Assembly: GCA_947650285.1 (NCBI GenBank)
Contig: CANTFL010001406.1
Span: 248,001 to 312,000 of the forward strand
Length of the DNA: 64,000 nucleotides
Reading direction: 5' to 3'
DNA from: Hyaloperonospora brassicae
Taxonomy: Eukaryota > Oomycota > Peronosporomycetes > Peronosporales > Peronosporaceae
Shown one piece after another: positions 11,232 to 23,641 of this stretch (the stretch's first letter is position 1; each line of letters starts with the position of its first letter). The position numbers were made by a program, and so were the translations under genes. The notes under the pieces are model-generated. The model saw only the letters and a program-made list of their open reading frames with translations. It was not told the origin of the DNA and did not search any database.

Positions 11232-12365
11232 TTATACCGCCGGATTGGACGCTCGACGCCGACTGGAAGATCGCGAACCGGATAAAGCCGCTAAAGTCTC
11301 ATCCTCACCCGCCGATGAATACTTCCCCTCAGACGAGGTTAAGCTCGGGCCACGGCGCCTCTGCTTGCCCAATTTCGAGGTAGCTGCAGGGTTCGCTGGA
11401 TCATGGCGACTCTTGAGAACGCGTCGGCCCTTAGAATGCCGGGTTCCCTTGCAGGCGGACGAAGGCTTGGGACTGCAAACTCGGGACGGCTTAATTTTGG
11501 ATGCAGCAGATCGAGCAACAATCTTGATAGGCGGCAAGGTTGACGATGGTAAGGGATCACGAGAGCTTTTGCGACTCGATCCTGAAACGTTCGACATCGG
11601 TTGAGGAGTCGCAGGAATGGGCGTGGGGATAGACGATCCCACCTTTGTAGGTGTGGCTGAAGTATCTCCAGACACCAGCGACGCCATGCGATCCCGAAGG
11701 GACATGGGATCTCGTATTGCGCGATCACGTTCGGAAGCCACTTCCACGATCTGAACTCGAATCTGGTCCAACGTAACGTCGCGATCCAATACGATGCGAC
11801 GCAATTGATCGCACTCAGCGGGTCGGGTGGACAGAGAATCCTGCGCCTCGCTTAGTTCGGCCCGAAGCCCCGATACCTGCTTGAGCGCGCAACACAGCTT
11901 TTCTTGAAGTAAAAGGCCGATTTTCTTGTACTTCGACTTCTTGCGGCTTGCCTTGTCCAGGCTGTGGGACAACTTGTCGCATTCAGCCACCAACCGTTCT
12001 TCCGCCACGTCCATCTGCTTGCACATTCCAGCGATCTCACGATCGGCTTTCTCCTGTGCGGCATGACGCGCTCGCACAGTCCGGATAATTTGGGACTCCA
12101 GATTCTCGATCACGGCGGTCTGGTCGACCCTGTCAGCCAACGCCTCCCGATAGACCTCGGAGTGCTTGGTCTCGTCGTTGAAGCGAACGCGCAAGCGGTC
12201 GTACTTCGACTGGACGATCTGGACGAAAAGGGACGCGGAGGTGCGGAGATCCTGGAGATCCTCACTCAGCTGGCGATTCTGGATCATCTGCCGCTCCAAA
12301 GCAGCCTTCATACTCTGGTACCGATCCACGACAGTTTGTTGGAGGTTCAGGCGAAGGTAAAGCAA
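11232..12365 (-). CDS. Antisense coiled-coil protein inside gypsy element G1
   Basis: A 377-codon frame, uninterrupted, on the strand opposite to gag-pol and lying between chromodomain and 3' LTR. Residues about 10-215 are strongly helical with heptad-like Leu/Ala/Glu/Lys pattern (for example CKQMDVAEERLVAECDKLSH, LSEAQDSLSTRPAECDQLRR), suggesting a coiled coil. Residues about 235-377 are Ser/Pro/Lys/Arg-rich and basic (KSSRDPLPSSTLPP, RHSKGRRVLKSRHD), probably disordered. No domain is recognised. The start is the first ATG of the frame; upstream exons or coding sequence (to ~12980) cannot be excluded. A homologous broken frame lies in the same antisense position in G2 (13969-14750). It is the only long frame of G1 without stops, although pol around it is heavily mutated. 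The function is unknown. Antisense frames are known from some plant gypsy elements. Confidence 0.55.
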   Translation of the reverse strand: MLYLRLNLQQTVVDRYQSMKAALERQMIQNRQLSEDLQDLRTSASLFVQIVQSKYDRLRVRFNDETKHSEVYREALADRVDQTAVIENLESQIIRTVRARHAAQEKADREIAGMCKQMDVAEERLVAECDKLSHSLDKASRKKSKYKKIGLLLQEKLCCALKQVSGLRAELSEAQDSLSTRPAECDQLRRIVLDRDVTLDQIRVQIVEVASERDRAIRDPMSLRDRMASLVSGDTSATPTKVGSSIPTPIPATPQPMSNVSGSSRKSSRDPLPSSTLPPIKIVARSAASKIKPSRVCSPKPSSACKGTRHSKGRRVLKSRHDPANPAATSKLGKQRRRGPSLTSSEGKYSSAGEDETLAALSGSRSSSRRRASNPAV

Positions 12366-13135
12366 ACCAATCGCTGCGTTTAACGTTGCTTGGTCGACCG
12401 ATCACGAGGCCTCGATCCGAGTGCTGGGGAGCAAGATGGGATCACTCGGATCCGGAGTTGGAACATGTTGGCCGGCGGAGGTTCTGTCCGGAGCGGGAAT
12501 CGAAGAGTATCGCGACAGAAGGTAAGCGGTGGAAGACCAACTAGAGCTTTTCATCATCTGGGCTTATGCACCACAGCCGAGCGATCACACTCGGTCACCG
12601 GCACGGTGGAGGCGTCTGAGATCGCAGGACTAGTATGCGAGGATGTCGACGTCTGGAGTTGGGATCGCAGAGGGCGATCCGAGGTGCCCCGATCCTGTAG
12701 CTGGAGAGGATAATGGAGCCGGATGGGTGGGATCGGACATCGTGTCGGAAGATGCGAAAGTGCGTGGAAAAGAAATGAAGCCCACAAGGTTGAACAGCCA
12801 GACCAACACCGTTTGTTGACTGACGATGCAGTGGACAGTTGTGGAAAAGCGTTCGCAATAATATCTGCTTGGGACTGGGATCGGCGATTCAAAGGGTCAC
12901 ACGCTCCAGTTAAGCCAAGAATGCTCTGATTGGTGGATACAAGCTGGGATGGGTGGTTGGCAAAAGCGTACCCAATCCCCAAGTGGACAGGATCGCCCAG
13001 ACTGGGATGATACTATAGGGTAGGCACACCCGTTGTGATTACGCAATCCGTCGTGAGACATGGCAATACAAGGCCCTCGATCTCATTGGATGACCAAGAT
13101 CCTAACCCAGGATCGCATGCCTGATATCCAGCTGC

Positions 13136-13270
13136 GATCCGCTAAGTGGATCCTGATCCGCTAGTAGGATCACAATCCGCTATTATGATCACGATCCGCT
13201 AGTAGGATCACGATCCGCTAGTAGGATCCCGATCCGCTAGTAGGATCCCGATCCGCTAGTAGGATCCCGA
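13136..13270. repeat. 19-bp GATC-rich tandem repeat, about seven copies
   Basis: The unit GATCCGCTAGTAGGATCCC is repeated about seven times with drift in the first copies (variants ...GATCAC, ...TGATCAC). Each unit has near-palindromic ends (GATCC...GGATC). It sits ~100 bp before the G1 3' LTR and ~770 bp upstream of the antisense frame. Confidence 0.9.
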
Positions 13271-13376
13271 TGAAATCTTGGGTGGGCCACAAGAAGATAC
13301 AACGGTGGATGCGCTGGGTGTGGACCACATAAATGCGAAGGGACGATCCTCCTGGAATGCCGACGCCATTTCATCT

Positions 13377-13952
13377 TGTTAAGATATACGTATAGGCATC
13401 TGGATGGGGTTTAGGTTGTTTAGTTATCATTAAACAGAGTTCAATTTACTTCACAAGGCATACGTTATCTCTTCCGGGTAGGATCTTTGGACCCCCGCCG
13501 AATAAAGAGTCATGCTATACGTCTACGCGAGTGTCACGCCTGGATTGTTTTGGCCAGGTGTGTTCAAGAACTCTCAAGCAACATCAACTGCGATCGGACG
13601 CAGCAAGACACGTAAATGCTAGGTGCAAGATTCGTGAGAAGGCTCGCGGATCAAGCTACCACACAGTGGACAAGGCGATCTCGTTGAGATCAGGGTAACT
13701 TATATTAGTACCCACAAGTACCCCGTGATCGCGTGAATATTCCCGCACGATCACAACCCCATCTCCAACACGGTCAAGTTTTCCTTCGACACGAGTCCAC
13801 CTGGAAGTGTGCAACCCGCCCTACCGACGGTTACACAAGGTGAGGAAGGCAACACACACGGAATCGGAGTACCCGATCCATTAGTCGGTCATCCAAGCGC
13901 CAGTGGACAGTTAAGATCGATTCATAAATTGAGCCCTCGCCACTCCACCACA
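13377..13952 (+). repeat. 3' LTR of gypsy element G1
   Basis: A 576-bp segment starting TGTTAAGATATACG and ending CCACTCCACCACA. It aligns along its length with the LTR at 24582-25211 and, in its second half, with G2's LTR (23642-24240). Shared blocks include AGAGTTCRATTTACTT, TTGGCCAGGTG, GGACGCAG and CACAAGGTGAGGAAG. No PBS follows it, as expected for a 3' LTR; relics of G2's antisense frame begin directly afterwards. Confidence 0.7.
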
Positions 13953-13968
13953 AGATCGCTTGATTCGC

Positions 13969-14750
13969 AAGCAGATGGACGAGACCCGACATTACTTGGT
14001 GGCTGAGCGTGATGCGCTTTCATATCGTATTAATCGAGTTTACGACGCAGCATTGCAATACACCAAATATCATAACGAATCTTGAGACAAGCTTCGTCCC
14101 AGTCTCGAGAGCGTTAATGAACTTGAAGTGAAGTTGCGTCGGGAGAAGGCAAACTTTGCTAATCATTCTTCAAAGCGCTCGCGGCTAAGCCGTGTTGCTA
14201 GATCGCGAGTCCTTACTAATTCAACGGCGCTTTAATTTGTAGAACTTGATTACTAAACGGGATCGATCTGCACAAGACCATCGCAAGTAGCAAGATCGCA
14301 TGACGTTGCTGGTAACTAGTGATCCCCTACCGATTTAGACCCCAGGGACACCAATCAAATGCATCTTCGCGGCAGCTCCATACCATTCCTATCTCGCGTT
14401 GACAGTTCGCAAGCTTCTGCTCTAAGCAGTATCTAAACGGGCACAGCCTGTCCTTAAGAGAGTCACTCAGACCTCGATCTCTACCCCTTCCAGATCTTAA
14501 CCGGTTGGTGAATCGGAAAGATCATGTGATCCTAAAGCACAGTGATCTCGCAACTGCTCGACTTACCCGCAATCTTGGCAAATTCCGACTACGCCGTCCT
14601 GTCCTGCCTACATATGACAATGCGGAATCCACCGAGGAAGAATATGGGACCCTTGCGGTGCTGACTTTCTCGCATATATCTTCTCGTTGTAAGCCATCCG
14701 GCGTCCGACCTCAACATTTGGCCAAATGTCCATCGCCCCGATCGTCGTGA
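13969..14750 (+). pseudogene. Broken copy of the antisense coiled-coil frame, in G2
   Basis: From 13969 a frame reads KQMDETRHYLVAERDALSYR and, after a TGA at 14083, DKLRPSLESVNELEVKLRRE and SSKRSRLSRVARSRVL up to ~14235. This aligns with residues around CKQMDVAEERLVAECDKL...LRAELSEAQDSL of the G1 antisense protein. A further frame at 14505-14750 (LGKFRLRRPVLPTYDNAEST) resembles its C-terminal LGKQRRRGPSLTSSEGKYSS. G2 runs on the minus strand, so this plus-strand frame is antisense to its pol, as in G1. Confidence 0.6.
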
Positions 14751-15953
14751 AATTTTAATTATCTGGCGTCGGATTCGGCATCAAAACCCCATTCGGTGTT
14801 CGAGGTATTTTGAGGGGGAGACGACCAATATGACAGCCCACGTGCATCCGTAAACAATTTATTTGACGCAGTCCGACAATGGAGATCTATTTCGCGTCAG
14901 GACCGATCGAGCTGAGTGGATTTCGAAAATCCGGGTCGTGCTACCCGATCTTTCAATCCAGTCATTCCTTAGTCGGCACGGAGGATTAGCCGGGTGAGCG
15001 TAGCCAAACTGATCATTAATTTATAATTTTGACACTTCGTCAAATCGAAGCAGTAGTTGTTTCCAACGATGAAGGGTAGCAATAATCCACACGTTCCAGC
15101 TCTTTAAAGCCCCTGGACTGTTGTCAATGACGCAAATTAAGACGCTGTGTGCATCGTAACCTTAAGAGTGCCTTTCCGCAGATCACTCCGATCTACTTCC
15201 GTCGGGTAGGTTAGTTTGATAAACTCACCAAATTGTATCAAGAAAGCGAAGATTAAAATAGTCAATCCCTATGGATGTCAATCCATGCGATCTTTATCCC
15301 CCGAGAGCAGCGAGTTGGTGATTCTCATCTTGCCGAATTCTACAGCAGACGAAACCGAGATGATCGAGGGCTGGATCACGGGGGAAGTCGATTTAATAAG
15401 TAGTTTTCGAAGGTATGAGCGCGGGCAACTGCGATCTGGATATTCTTCTTCATCCCTTTTCTGTACATCTCCCCACCTTGAACGAAGTGCCTCCGTAATA
15501 TACCGGTTTAAACAGCTGGGATCAGAACACCATCTTGATCCATCGACCGCTCTGTATCAGCCAGAAGCCGAAAAACTGTGGAGATCCCAGTATCGCTCTT
15601 CGCTTGTGGACCACTCGGATCGTCGATCTCGAAGATGCCTGGCAATTTATTTTTCGCTTCATAGCTATGTCGGCTTACTTATCTTACTTAGCTTCCATAA
15701 TATACTATAGTCTCTTCCCAATTCATCATATTGTGTTCTTTTTGAGATCAGCTTCATTTCTTTATTATTTCGAATTTCAAGACTCGATCGGATCTCCACG
15801 ACCTACGGTCGCCACTCATATTGGACATAGCCCATTCAACTCTTGGTACAAACTCCTTGTACGTCAGGCTTCATCAATCCGCTACCATTTTATCTCTACC
15901 TCGTGAGATTGCATCGCTTTAAAACGATTTCGATTCACCCAATACCGATCAAA

Positions 15954-16105
15954 CTTTTGCAATAAAGCATTGCAGTTCATATCGGCTTCGTCGATTCAGG
16001 TCAGATCGCTGTGTTCTTCTCACCGCACCCGATACTGTTTATGTGTCCGACCATAAAGAGTCTTACGTCCAGATAGCACATCCAAAATCTCCTTCACTTT
16101 CTATT
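15954..16105 (-). pseudogene. Chromodomain relic of G2
   Basis: On the minus strand the frame reads KEILDVLSGRKTLYGRTHKQ YRVR (in two halves), a stop, and IDEADMNCNALLQK. It matches the G1 chromodomain (EKILDVRSGRKTRYGR...EADLKSDALLQD). The Lys-Trp of the G1 motif is lost. Confidence 0.7.
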
Positions 16106-16299
16106 TTTCGGCATCCGAATCGATCTCCCAACTTTCAACCAGTAGGAGCGATCCATTGAAATCGACGCGATCTCCACTGTCAACCGCCATTCCAATTTTA
16201 GGTCAATCCGGGAGTTTAACCACTTGTTATAACTTAGAGACGTGCATGACCGATAATCATCTGTATGGCTTTCCTGCAATCTCTAAACGAACCGCATAG

Positions 16300-17200
16300 A
16301 CTTTATATTGCTCAGCCAATCGAAACGACCCATGCCGCATGTGTGCGAGCTTTCGGGCAAATTCGGCTTCGATTCGATTTATACAGAGCCATATTTTGCG
16401 TCCGACACTTAATGTTGTGCTAATTTTTTATGCATTATATCGGTCTGTTTGATCTCTGATCGCAATCTTAAGCCGCTCCTTTACCGTCACACTAGATCGC
16501 TGGTGCTGACGTTAAATGTTGCATTTCCATCTACTCGGTCCGGATCACGTGTCTTGGTTCTTCCCAGGGGTAGAGTTGTCTCCAATGTCGATCGCAGATA
16601 CCTGCCATAGATCAGGTAAAATGGAGTGTATCCGCACACACGAACTTATGCCATATTGATCGCAAACGTCAATCTCTAAGTGTACGAATTTCAATCCTTC
16701 AAACCACATTTGGGACATACATCTTGATGGATCGAGTTAGAGTCTGCACCATGCGTTCCGATATGCCACTCTATTGAGGGTGATATGCCATAGTAACACA
16801 TATCTTTCGACCCGCTATATTGTTATATAACCGGAATAATCTCGCATGAATCCAAGTTTTTGATTATGACGTATCACTTCACTCGATCTAAACCTTCCTA
16901 ATACGTATTTCTCGTATTCTTCAGCAATCGTTTGCGCAGTTCTTAGTGCACTTAGTTTAGCGACCACATTGCTCGAGAACGGATCCACTCACAACATTAA
17001 ATCCGTATTCTCTTTGCTTGGCAGGGTTTTATGTGATCCATATTGAACATTTAAAATGGAGAGGGGTTTGCACATTGTCTGGTGACCCTAGCGTCCAGGG
17101 AAATCCCATATCAGCTGTATTATCCACACATTCACTCACCTACCAATGGACGTTTCGATATAATCAACTCCAGATGGAATTCGATCGGATCCGCTATTAC
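16300..17200 (-). pseudogene. Integrase core relic of G2
   Basis: Minus-strand motifs are TMAYHPQ, a TAG, SGISERMVQTLTRS (about 16798-16733) and VIRHNQKLGFMRDY (about 16895). The third catalytic residue Glu survives here (SERMV) but is Lys in G1. Conversely the second Asp motif HDRD of G1 is HNQK here. The two copies thus lost different catalytic residues. Confidence 0.65.
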
Positions 17201-18578
17201 TTATTTTTGATCCCTTGATGGCCCCTATCAAACTCGCGTGTTGATGGTCCAAAAACGCCCGCTACAACAATATAGGCACCACGAAGCGGATCGTCTCCGT
17301 GCGATCTTCCGATTTTTCAGAAGATCACGGACAGAAATATAGCAATTAGTTCTAGTTTACGTCATAATCTATATCAATTTAAGAACGCATTTTCGCATCT
17401 TGTTCATTCATCCGGGTCGCATTCCCAACGAGATCCTTCTTTACGTGAGCGATCCAAATTTACTCCTCTTGCGCCTGCATGATCCGCTTGATCCAAATCT
17501 GTTGCACATCTTCTTCGTGTAGCACCTAGGGTCGCATGCGTCTTCGCAGCTATGATCGAGTATTCGCAGCCATCTCTACCACCCGACCTGGTCTTTCGGA
17601 TACGATCAATTCATTTTATCGTAACAACGATATCAACTTTTATATCGTGAAAACAGAGATGACGATCGTACCCGTCTCCCGTTGCAAATCCTGGGCGATC
17701 GATGTGCACTTTGGTTCCGTTCCCCATCCATGTATAGTAACTCGTTCTTTGGCCACGACTGGAGCCTTTGAATTGCCTTGTGTCGTAACATTTGTTCATT
17801 GGCGCCTTGCAATCGATCTCACCTGCATTTATCGAACCAACAAGTTAAAATCACCGCATATTATGATTCATTCACTAGTTATCCAACAGATCTAATACAT
17901 ATAGACCGCGATGTTGATCTGCAATCACTGTAAAATTCATCGCATATTCTGATGCAGCTTCCACAATAATTTTCTCGAAAGGTTCCACACGGTCGCGCTG
18001 TACGATCCACGCTTCTATTGAACCCAAGCTGCCTCGTCGAATCAAATCACCATGAGATACTCACCCTCTTCCACCGTGGGCGGTGGCATCGATATAGTTT
18101 CTTTCAGTTGCCTCTTAAAAGCGATAGCGGTCAGTTTCTCGTTTACCTCGGATCGAGGGTTTATACTGGTCGCAAGTGTACCGAGGATTTCATTCTCCCT
18201 TTTCTATGATATTAACTTCCAAAGTCCAGCTCGAAAATAACGCGGCCGATCTCTTCGACCTCCCATTGAGGCCCAAAACATTATTGGACCAGCCAAGCAA
18301 GCTTGAATAACAAGTGAGGACTAAAATAATTCGAGATACCAGCATAACGTAGCACACGACCAATATTTTTCAAGCAGGGATTAAACCTCTTTTTTATAAC
18401 AGCCATAGTAAAAATCGTTAGGCTTGAGGTTGCGGCTCACAAGTATCACCGGTCAGTATACACCATCGTATTCTTGCAGAAGTGATGCCCATACCGCCCA
18501 CGTCCTTGCTTAAACAATGATAACCGGAATTCTATTTGATGATTTTTTTTAAAATTGAAGTGGTAGCGACCTTGGCTT

Positions 18579-19230
18579 TTAAAATGGTGAATGCATCGTA
18601 GCATTCTCCCAACAAACTCTTTCGTTTCGAACGTTCTCTTTACGTTCCTTTATGGTTATATCGCGGTCCTCTTTAATCGGCTTTGTGATCGATATATCAC
18701 CGATATCCATTTGGATGAGCTCGAAGAACTCAATCTCTCTTGACTCGTATAGCAATGATGCGTAGATCGCAAAAGCTTCGATGAATCTTCTATAATATTT
18801 CAGACTGCCCAAGAATGACTGTATAGAACTTAGTAAAGTGAGAAAAGGAAATTCACTAGCATTCTAGATCTCTGAGGTGAGTTTCCACCCAGATTTTGAT
18901 TCCTAGTGGACCGATGAATCTACCTTTGGCCGTTGCCAGAATCGTTTGCCCAGCTGATCGAGAGTTTAAATCGATCGCACACTGATAGCAATTATTCCAC
19001 CTTGTTGTATTGAGAGATCCACGTTGTAGCTAGGATCATTATGTCGTCAATGTAAGATTGTCTGCCCAGCAGTGGTGGCGATCGAACTGGCTCCGGTTCT
19101 CCTTTTGTAAACACGTCTGCCAATTTACTTCGACTTGTTGCGGATAATTCCATATCCTCGCCGACTTTTAGTATCCATACAAAGCGTTGCCAATTAATCG
19201 CTGGATAATCTGTGCGGCTTTCTTCAACAC
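18579..19230 (-). pseudogene. RT palm and connection relic of G2
   Basis: The minus strand carries the RT motif LIGNALYGY (~19200), catalytic YIDD at 19043-19054 (RQSYIDDIMILA) and the connection motif GSLKYYRRFIEAFAIYASLL (18812-18750), each in G1 order and spacing. Several stops separate them. Confidence 0.75.
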
Positions 19231-20879
19231 AGACGGTATTCCTAACCCCTCAAAATGACCGGAAGGGGTAATGAACGATGAATTCACTCTATCCCATTTA
19301 AATCGTTTTCACCACCCAATATCCACTATCCATACCCAAAAAAAACAAAATTACAGAGCCTTGTCTATATCTTGCAGCATATCGCTGATGCGTGGCATGG
19401 GTAAACCATCAGACGTGTTAGCTAATTCGCCCACCTTTTATCAATATATAACCCGATGTCTTCGCCGTTTTTCTTGATCATCACGAAACTTGGTGACGCC
19501 CATGGCGAAATTGAAAGTCAAATAATTCTTACTGACAACAACTCCTGAATTGGATCTGCATTTTCCTGAAATTTAAATGCAACCGGTTGTACACGCTGTG
19601 CAATCGGATTCGCGCCACCGAAATTGATATCGAATACCGCACCGCGTGTGACAGGGAGTAAATCATTACCTTTTAACTAATAGATGCCTGCCATTCCATA
19701 TCTGCCGTCGCGACCTCTCCTGTTATTCGATTAATGAAACACCTGGATTTCCCATCAAAAATCATCGATCGTGATCTCTGTCGACGATTTTGCTACCTCT
19801 GGTAGCACAGCCAGGTGTTGTTCGACATCTTCCGCGAATACCAGCCTCCTCAATGATATACCAATTTGAAATGTGGTTATTCTTCCTTCGCGTGCTTGCC
19901 GTCCGTAACTATACCGGCTTCTTGAGCAAGTCTATCGAGCCATCTGGCCGTTCTTGATCTTGTGTCTTATTATATTCCACTTCGATCTTTCTGATTTATA
20001 AATTGCCGATCTTTGTATTGGGATAATTGTTCTACATTCGACCCCCTCGCTTTATCTTCCTGGGATCTTACACACAAATGTGATCGCAAAAGTCTCTTTC
20101 GTCGATCTCCGATTCCTGCCATCATCGCAGATCGACTTAGATCGCGCCTCGATCTCTCTGGTGTCTTTGGCATCCTCTGCCTCTTTCTCTGACCGAATTT
20201 TAATCTGCGTCAGTCTTGTGTAATACGGACGGTCTATCAGTGGTACCGCGTATGTTTCGATCTCTTCCACCTAAAGCTCTACGATAGCTTTGTATGATAA
20301 TGTCTATCATTCGTTATATCGTCTCGATCCAACCGACAGATATCCTGGACATCGAGGTATCGTGTCCTCTGTTATTCATGAGGTCAACGGGTTGCCGTAA
20401 TTTAGCACCACATTGTTTATACTTACGTTTGTAAGCTGCAAGAACATTATTTTACCGGTCTGGCCATCAACGTAGTCACCCAAGCCACATCTTGCCTCAA
20501 TAAAAGTTTGGACATCAGAGGATTGATCCTAATCCTATCTTTCGTCGACTTGCTTTTTAAATACTTACATGCCGACTGTTAAGGTTCATTGCCTATATAT
20601 TCGATCTGTACGGTGGTCTTTGTCCTGCCTAACTGATCCGGACCTCGTCCGGCAGGCATCTGCCACATCGGCCAGATTTAAGCGGACAGTTGCCGGAACG
20701 ATAGAATTAAAACACATCATGGATTCTTGCCTCGCTTGATCCCGACCCATACGTCGAGGTAGTATAACAGCGATCTGTCCAATGTGACTTTGATCTGGTT
20801 CGACTCACCGTCATGTAGGCATGATTCCCAATCCCGAAACACTCTTGCATTCGACTCTCAGTACTCAGACATTCACATT

Positions 20880-20960
20880 ATGAGAAAAGGAAGCGTCAAT
20901 TGTTGACATAACTGCACCAGAGTCAAACAAAATAGTAGCTCTCTCGTGGTTTGGTCTTGT
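20880..20960 (-). pseudogene. Retropepsin active-site relic of G2
   Basis: The minus strand reads ILFDSGAVMSTIDASFSHNV, matching FLFDSGAEISIIDITFARKL of G1. The DSGA codons are 20924-20913. A stop follows within a few codons. Confidence 0.7.
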
Positions 20961-23623
20961 CTATAGCCTTCGCTTGCTTGAACCAACCTGTCAGGGATTA
21001 ATAACTCCAATACCCGCGCGACTCCCCGGGGCGAAATCAAGCTTCATTTGTCACCTAAAATCGAGCATATTCGTCTACTATTTTCACATTAGAGATTTGA
21101 GAAACAAAAGTAAAATTATTGAGTATATTATCGACCAGATCGATCCGATCATTAAACTCTTGATCTCTTTTTTGCTTTTTAACAATTGTAGAAATAAAAA
21201 GCCTAGTACGCTCGGCTCGTACCAGATACGAATTGGGCGAGAGTTCTCGGTAAACATCTCCTCGAACCTGTGCGGGATCATTCCGGCATGCTGGCTAGGC
21301 GCATATCACTTGCGGATTAGATTTTAGAATTCCTCCATGAGGCACTTGCTACAGCCATGTTCCTCTCCACAAGCTGCACATACGTGCAGACACTTGTCCG
21401 ACGGATGTCTTATTGCGGCCACACTTCTAGCACGTCAATCGCTTTAAGCACCTACGATCGTCATGATTTTTCTATCCGTAGTAAGCTCATGTTTATAAAA
21501 AATTGAGACGCAATCAACACTGCCTTCTAGACGATTTATAATCGGATTCACATCATGATCTCTCAAATTCCGAATGTGATCTGAGGTCGCAGCATCAATT
21601 TGATTTCGTCGTTCTCTTCCCCGTTCGATCCGCAAGGATCTAAATCTGATCCACTATCGTCGATCTACACACCAAGGGATCTCACTGCGCGAATTAGTTT
21701 CTCCGATGGTGGGTGAAAAAGTGGTGTAGGTCACGATCAGAACTAGATGGATCATGTAGATGATTGAACCTGTCCGTAATTTATCCGCTGGTAAGCGCGT
21801 CAAGTCTCTTCGATCGCATCCGCGTCTTTCAGCCATAGTGATTACATTTATATGGCCAGATCGCGATCGTCAATCTTCCCGATTAAATGATCCACATGTT
21901 CACGACGTACATCCAGCGAACCGTCTCGAATCCGAATCTTCGCTCTTATCACCCTAACATTCAGAATATACAGAATATTCATTGGCGCTTCCTCTGATTG
22001 CTTCTTTGCATGGTTTTACTACTATTAGTCGACATACCAATACCCACATATTGTACGAGAATTTTATCTAGAAAGTCCTTACATGAGCGAAGAGTAGATC
22101 AGATCAGCTGTGTATACCAGATCCGTGCAGTGCCCGTGAGGATATCTCTGGACACCATGAACTTCCCTTCATCCGGGTCTTTATCCCGTAGAAATGTGGA
22201 CTTGCCCTTGCTGACCAAAAACTGGCCCGATCTCTTTCCCTTTCTTTTTCGTTAAATTCCTTCAGATCCTCTATCGTAGACATTCGAATCCGGGTGCGCT
22301 AATTCCAATACCTGTTACCGTTTCCGTGTCCGCTACCAAAGGTCTTCTGAAATCGTCTTACCCGGAGTCGTCGGGAACACATCCTTCTGGGTAATATGTA
22401 ATCGATCTATCTTGACACGATCCGACCGACACCATCTTGACATCTAGATGTATATCTCCTGCTTCCCGTACGTCTCACATTCTGACTGGTATAGACTGCT
22501 TGGCGAGCTTGTTCACATTGCTCTTGCGAAAACGTCTCATATCAGCTATAAATACGTTTTTAGTGATCGAAGGATGTTCGAGTTTACGTCTTCTTCGGTG
22601 CATGCAGCTGCCGAGCGCGACTCGTCCCTGATCCACACTATACGATCTCGCCGATGATTTTCCCCACGTGGGTTCAGCTCCGTTCTTTAAACCGATCGAA
22701 TCATCTGATTCAATAAATAAATCAGCTGATGCGTACTGCGATGATCCAGTGTGATATCCTGTCTGGACATCTGCGATCGCCAGAAACGCTTAGTCTTCAT
22801 ACTCATAGTTGCTTTTTAGCCGATTTGTCTGGGTCGTATGCGATTGCCGAAAGCGCTTGATCGTGTTTTTGTATTCACCCGTCAACGGGTATATCCCTGT
22901 ACACAGTTATCGACACGCCTTGACCAATTGGTCGTGTATACAATACATTACATCTTCTCGTCAAACACTCCTGCGACGGACCCTGCATACCGTAATCATT
23001 TGATGATTTCGTTTGTCCCTTCCAGCGTGTTCGATGCTGTCGCTGGAGCTGAGGTCGGTCCTTAAATCTTATCGATCAACTTAGGCTATAATATGTGTAG
23101 CACCGGGTTGCTTCCAGCAACGTCTTAGGTGCCTTTTCATGATATTTATCCGTCAGAAAATCCAATGGCCACCCTTTCGTTGTCTCCTCTTCTTCCACAA
23201 ACTATACTGGACAATAGTCGAATTCATGGCGCGGTCACGTTGCTCAAGCTCCGATGCTGCTGTCTTTGTCCCTGCAAACCTTGAACCCTTTCTTCTTCGA
23301 CATCCCATGACTGGTCTTAGACGAATCTTGTTCAATTTTTACCGAAAGGGTTTCACCTTACTTAAAATGCTTTGCAGCACGATCCGGTTTGTGATTACGA
23401 ATTTACCTAAGTGGAAGTATGGTTAATTTTCGAGATCGAGCGATCGGTCTTTCTCTTTATATATCCAGGTTATAAGAGCCCTCCAAAACCTCTGTTTTTA
23501 TTAAGATCCTGTCCTTCCGCGCGTCTACGTCAATTACTCTGCCTCTGACGCTTCAATACCAGGTTCAGTATATATCCTAATATCTTCTACAAGGTTTCAC
23601 CGTGAAATCTTGAGTCGAGAAGT

Positions 23624-23640
23624 TCCGGGCACGCGCACTA
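23624..23640 (-). other. Primer-binding site of gypsy element G2
   Basis: The minus strand has TAGTGCGCGTGCCCGGA one base after the LTR end. It differs from the G0/G1 sites at few positions; TGG has become TAG. Confidence 0.6.
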
Positions 23641-23641
23641 T

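Larger units (their letters stand above)
13953..23641 (-). mobile_element. Gypsy element G2 internal region, highly decayed
   Basis: Reading on the minus strand, the same order as G1 is found: PBS, gag (about 23620-21080; Cys-rich relic at 21330-21440), protease DSGA (20913-20924), RT, RNase H, integrase, chromodomain and then the 3' region with the antisense frame. Stops and frame changes are everywhere; hardly any frame exceeds 80 codons. AT content is higher than in G1, as expected for an older copy. Its own 3' LTR is missing; the plus-oriented LTR of G1 abuts it at 13952. Confidence 0.75.

Noticed and set aside
10945..11604. 219-codon plus-strand frame
   Set aside because: It overlaps the antisense coiled-coil frame, which has the coherent heptad pattern and a homologue in G2; the plus frame has neither.
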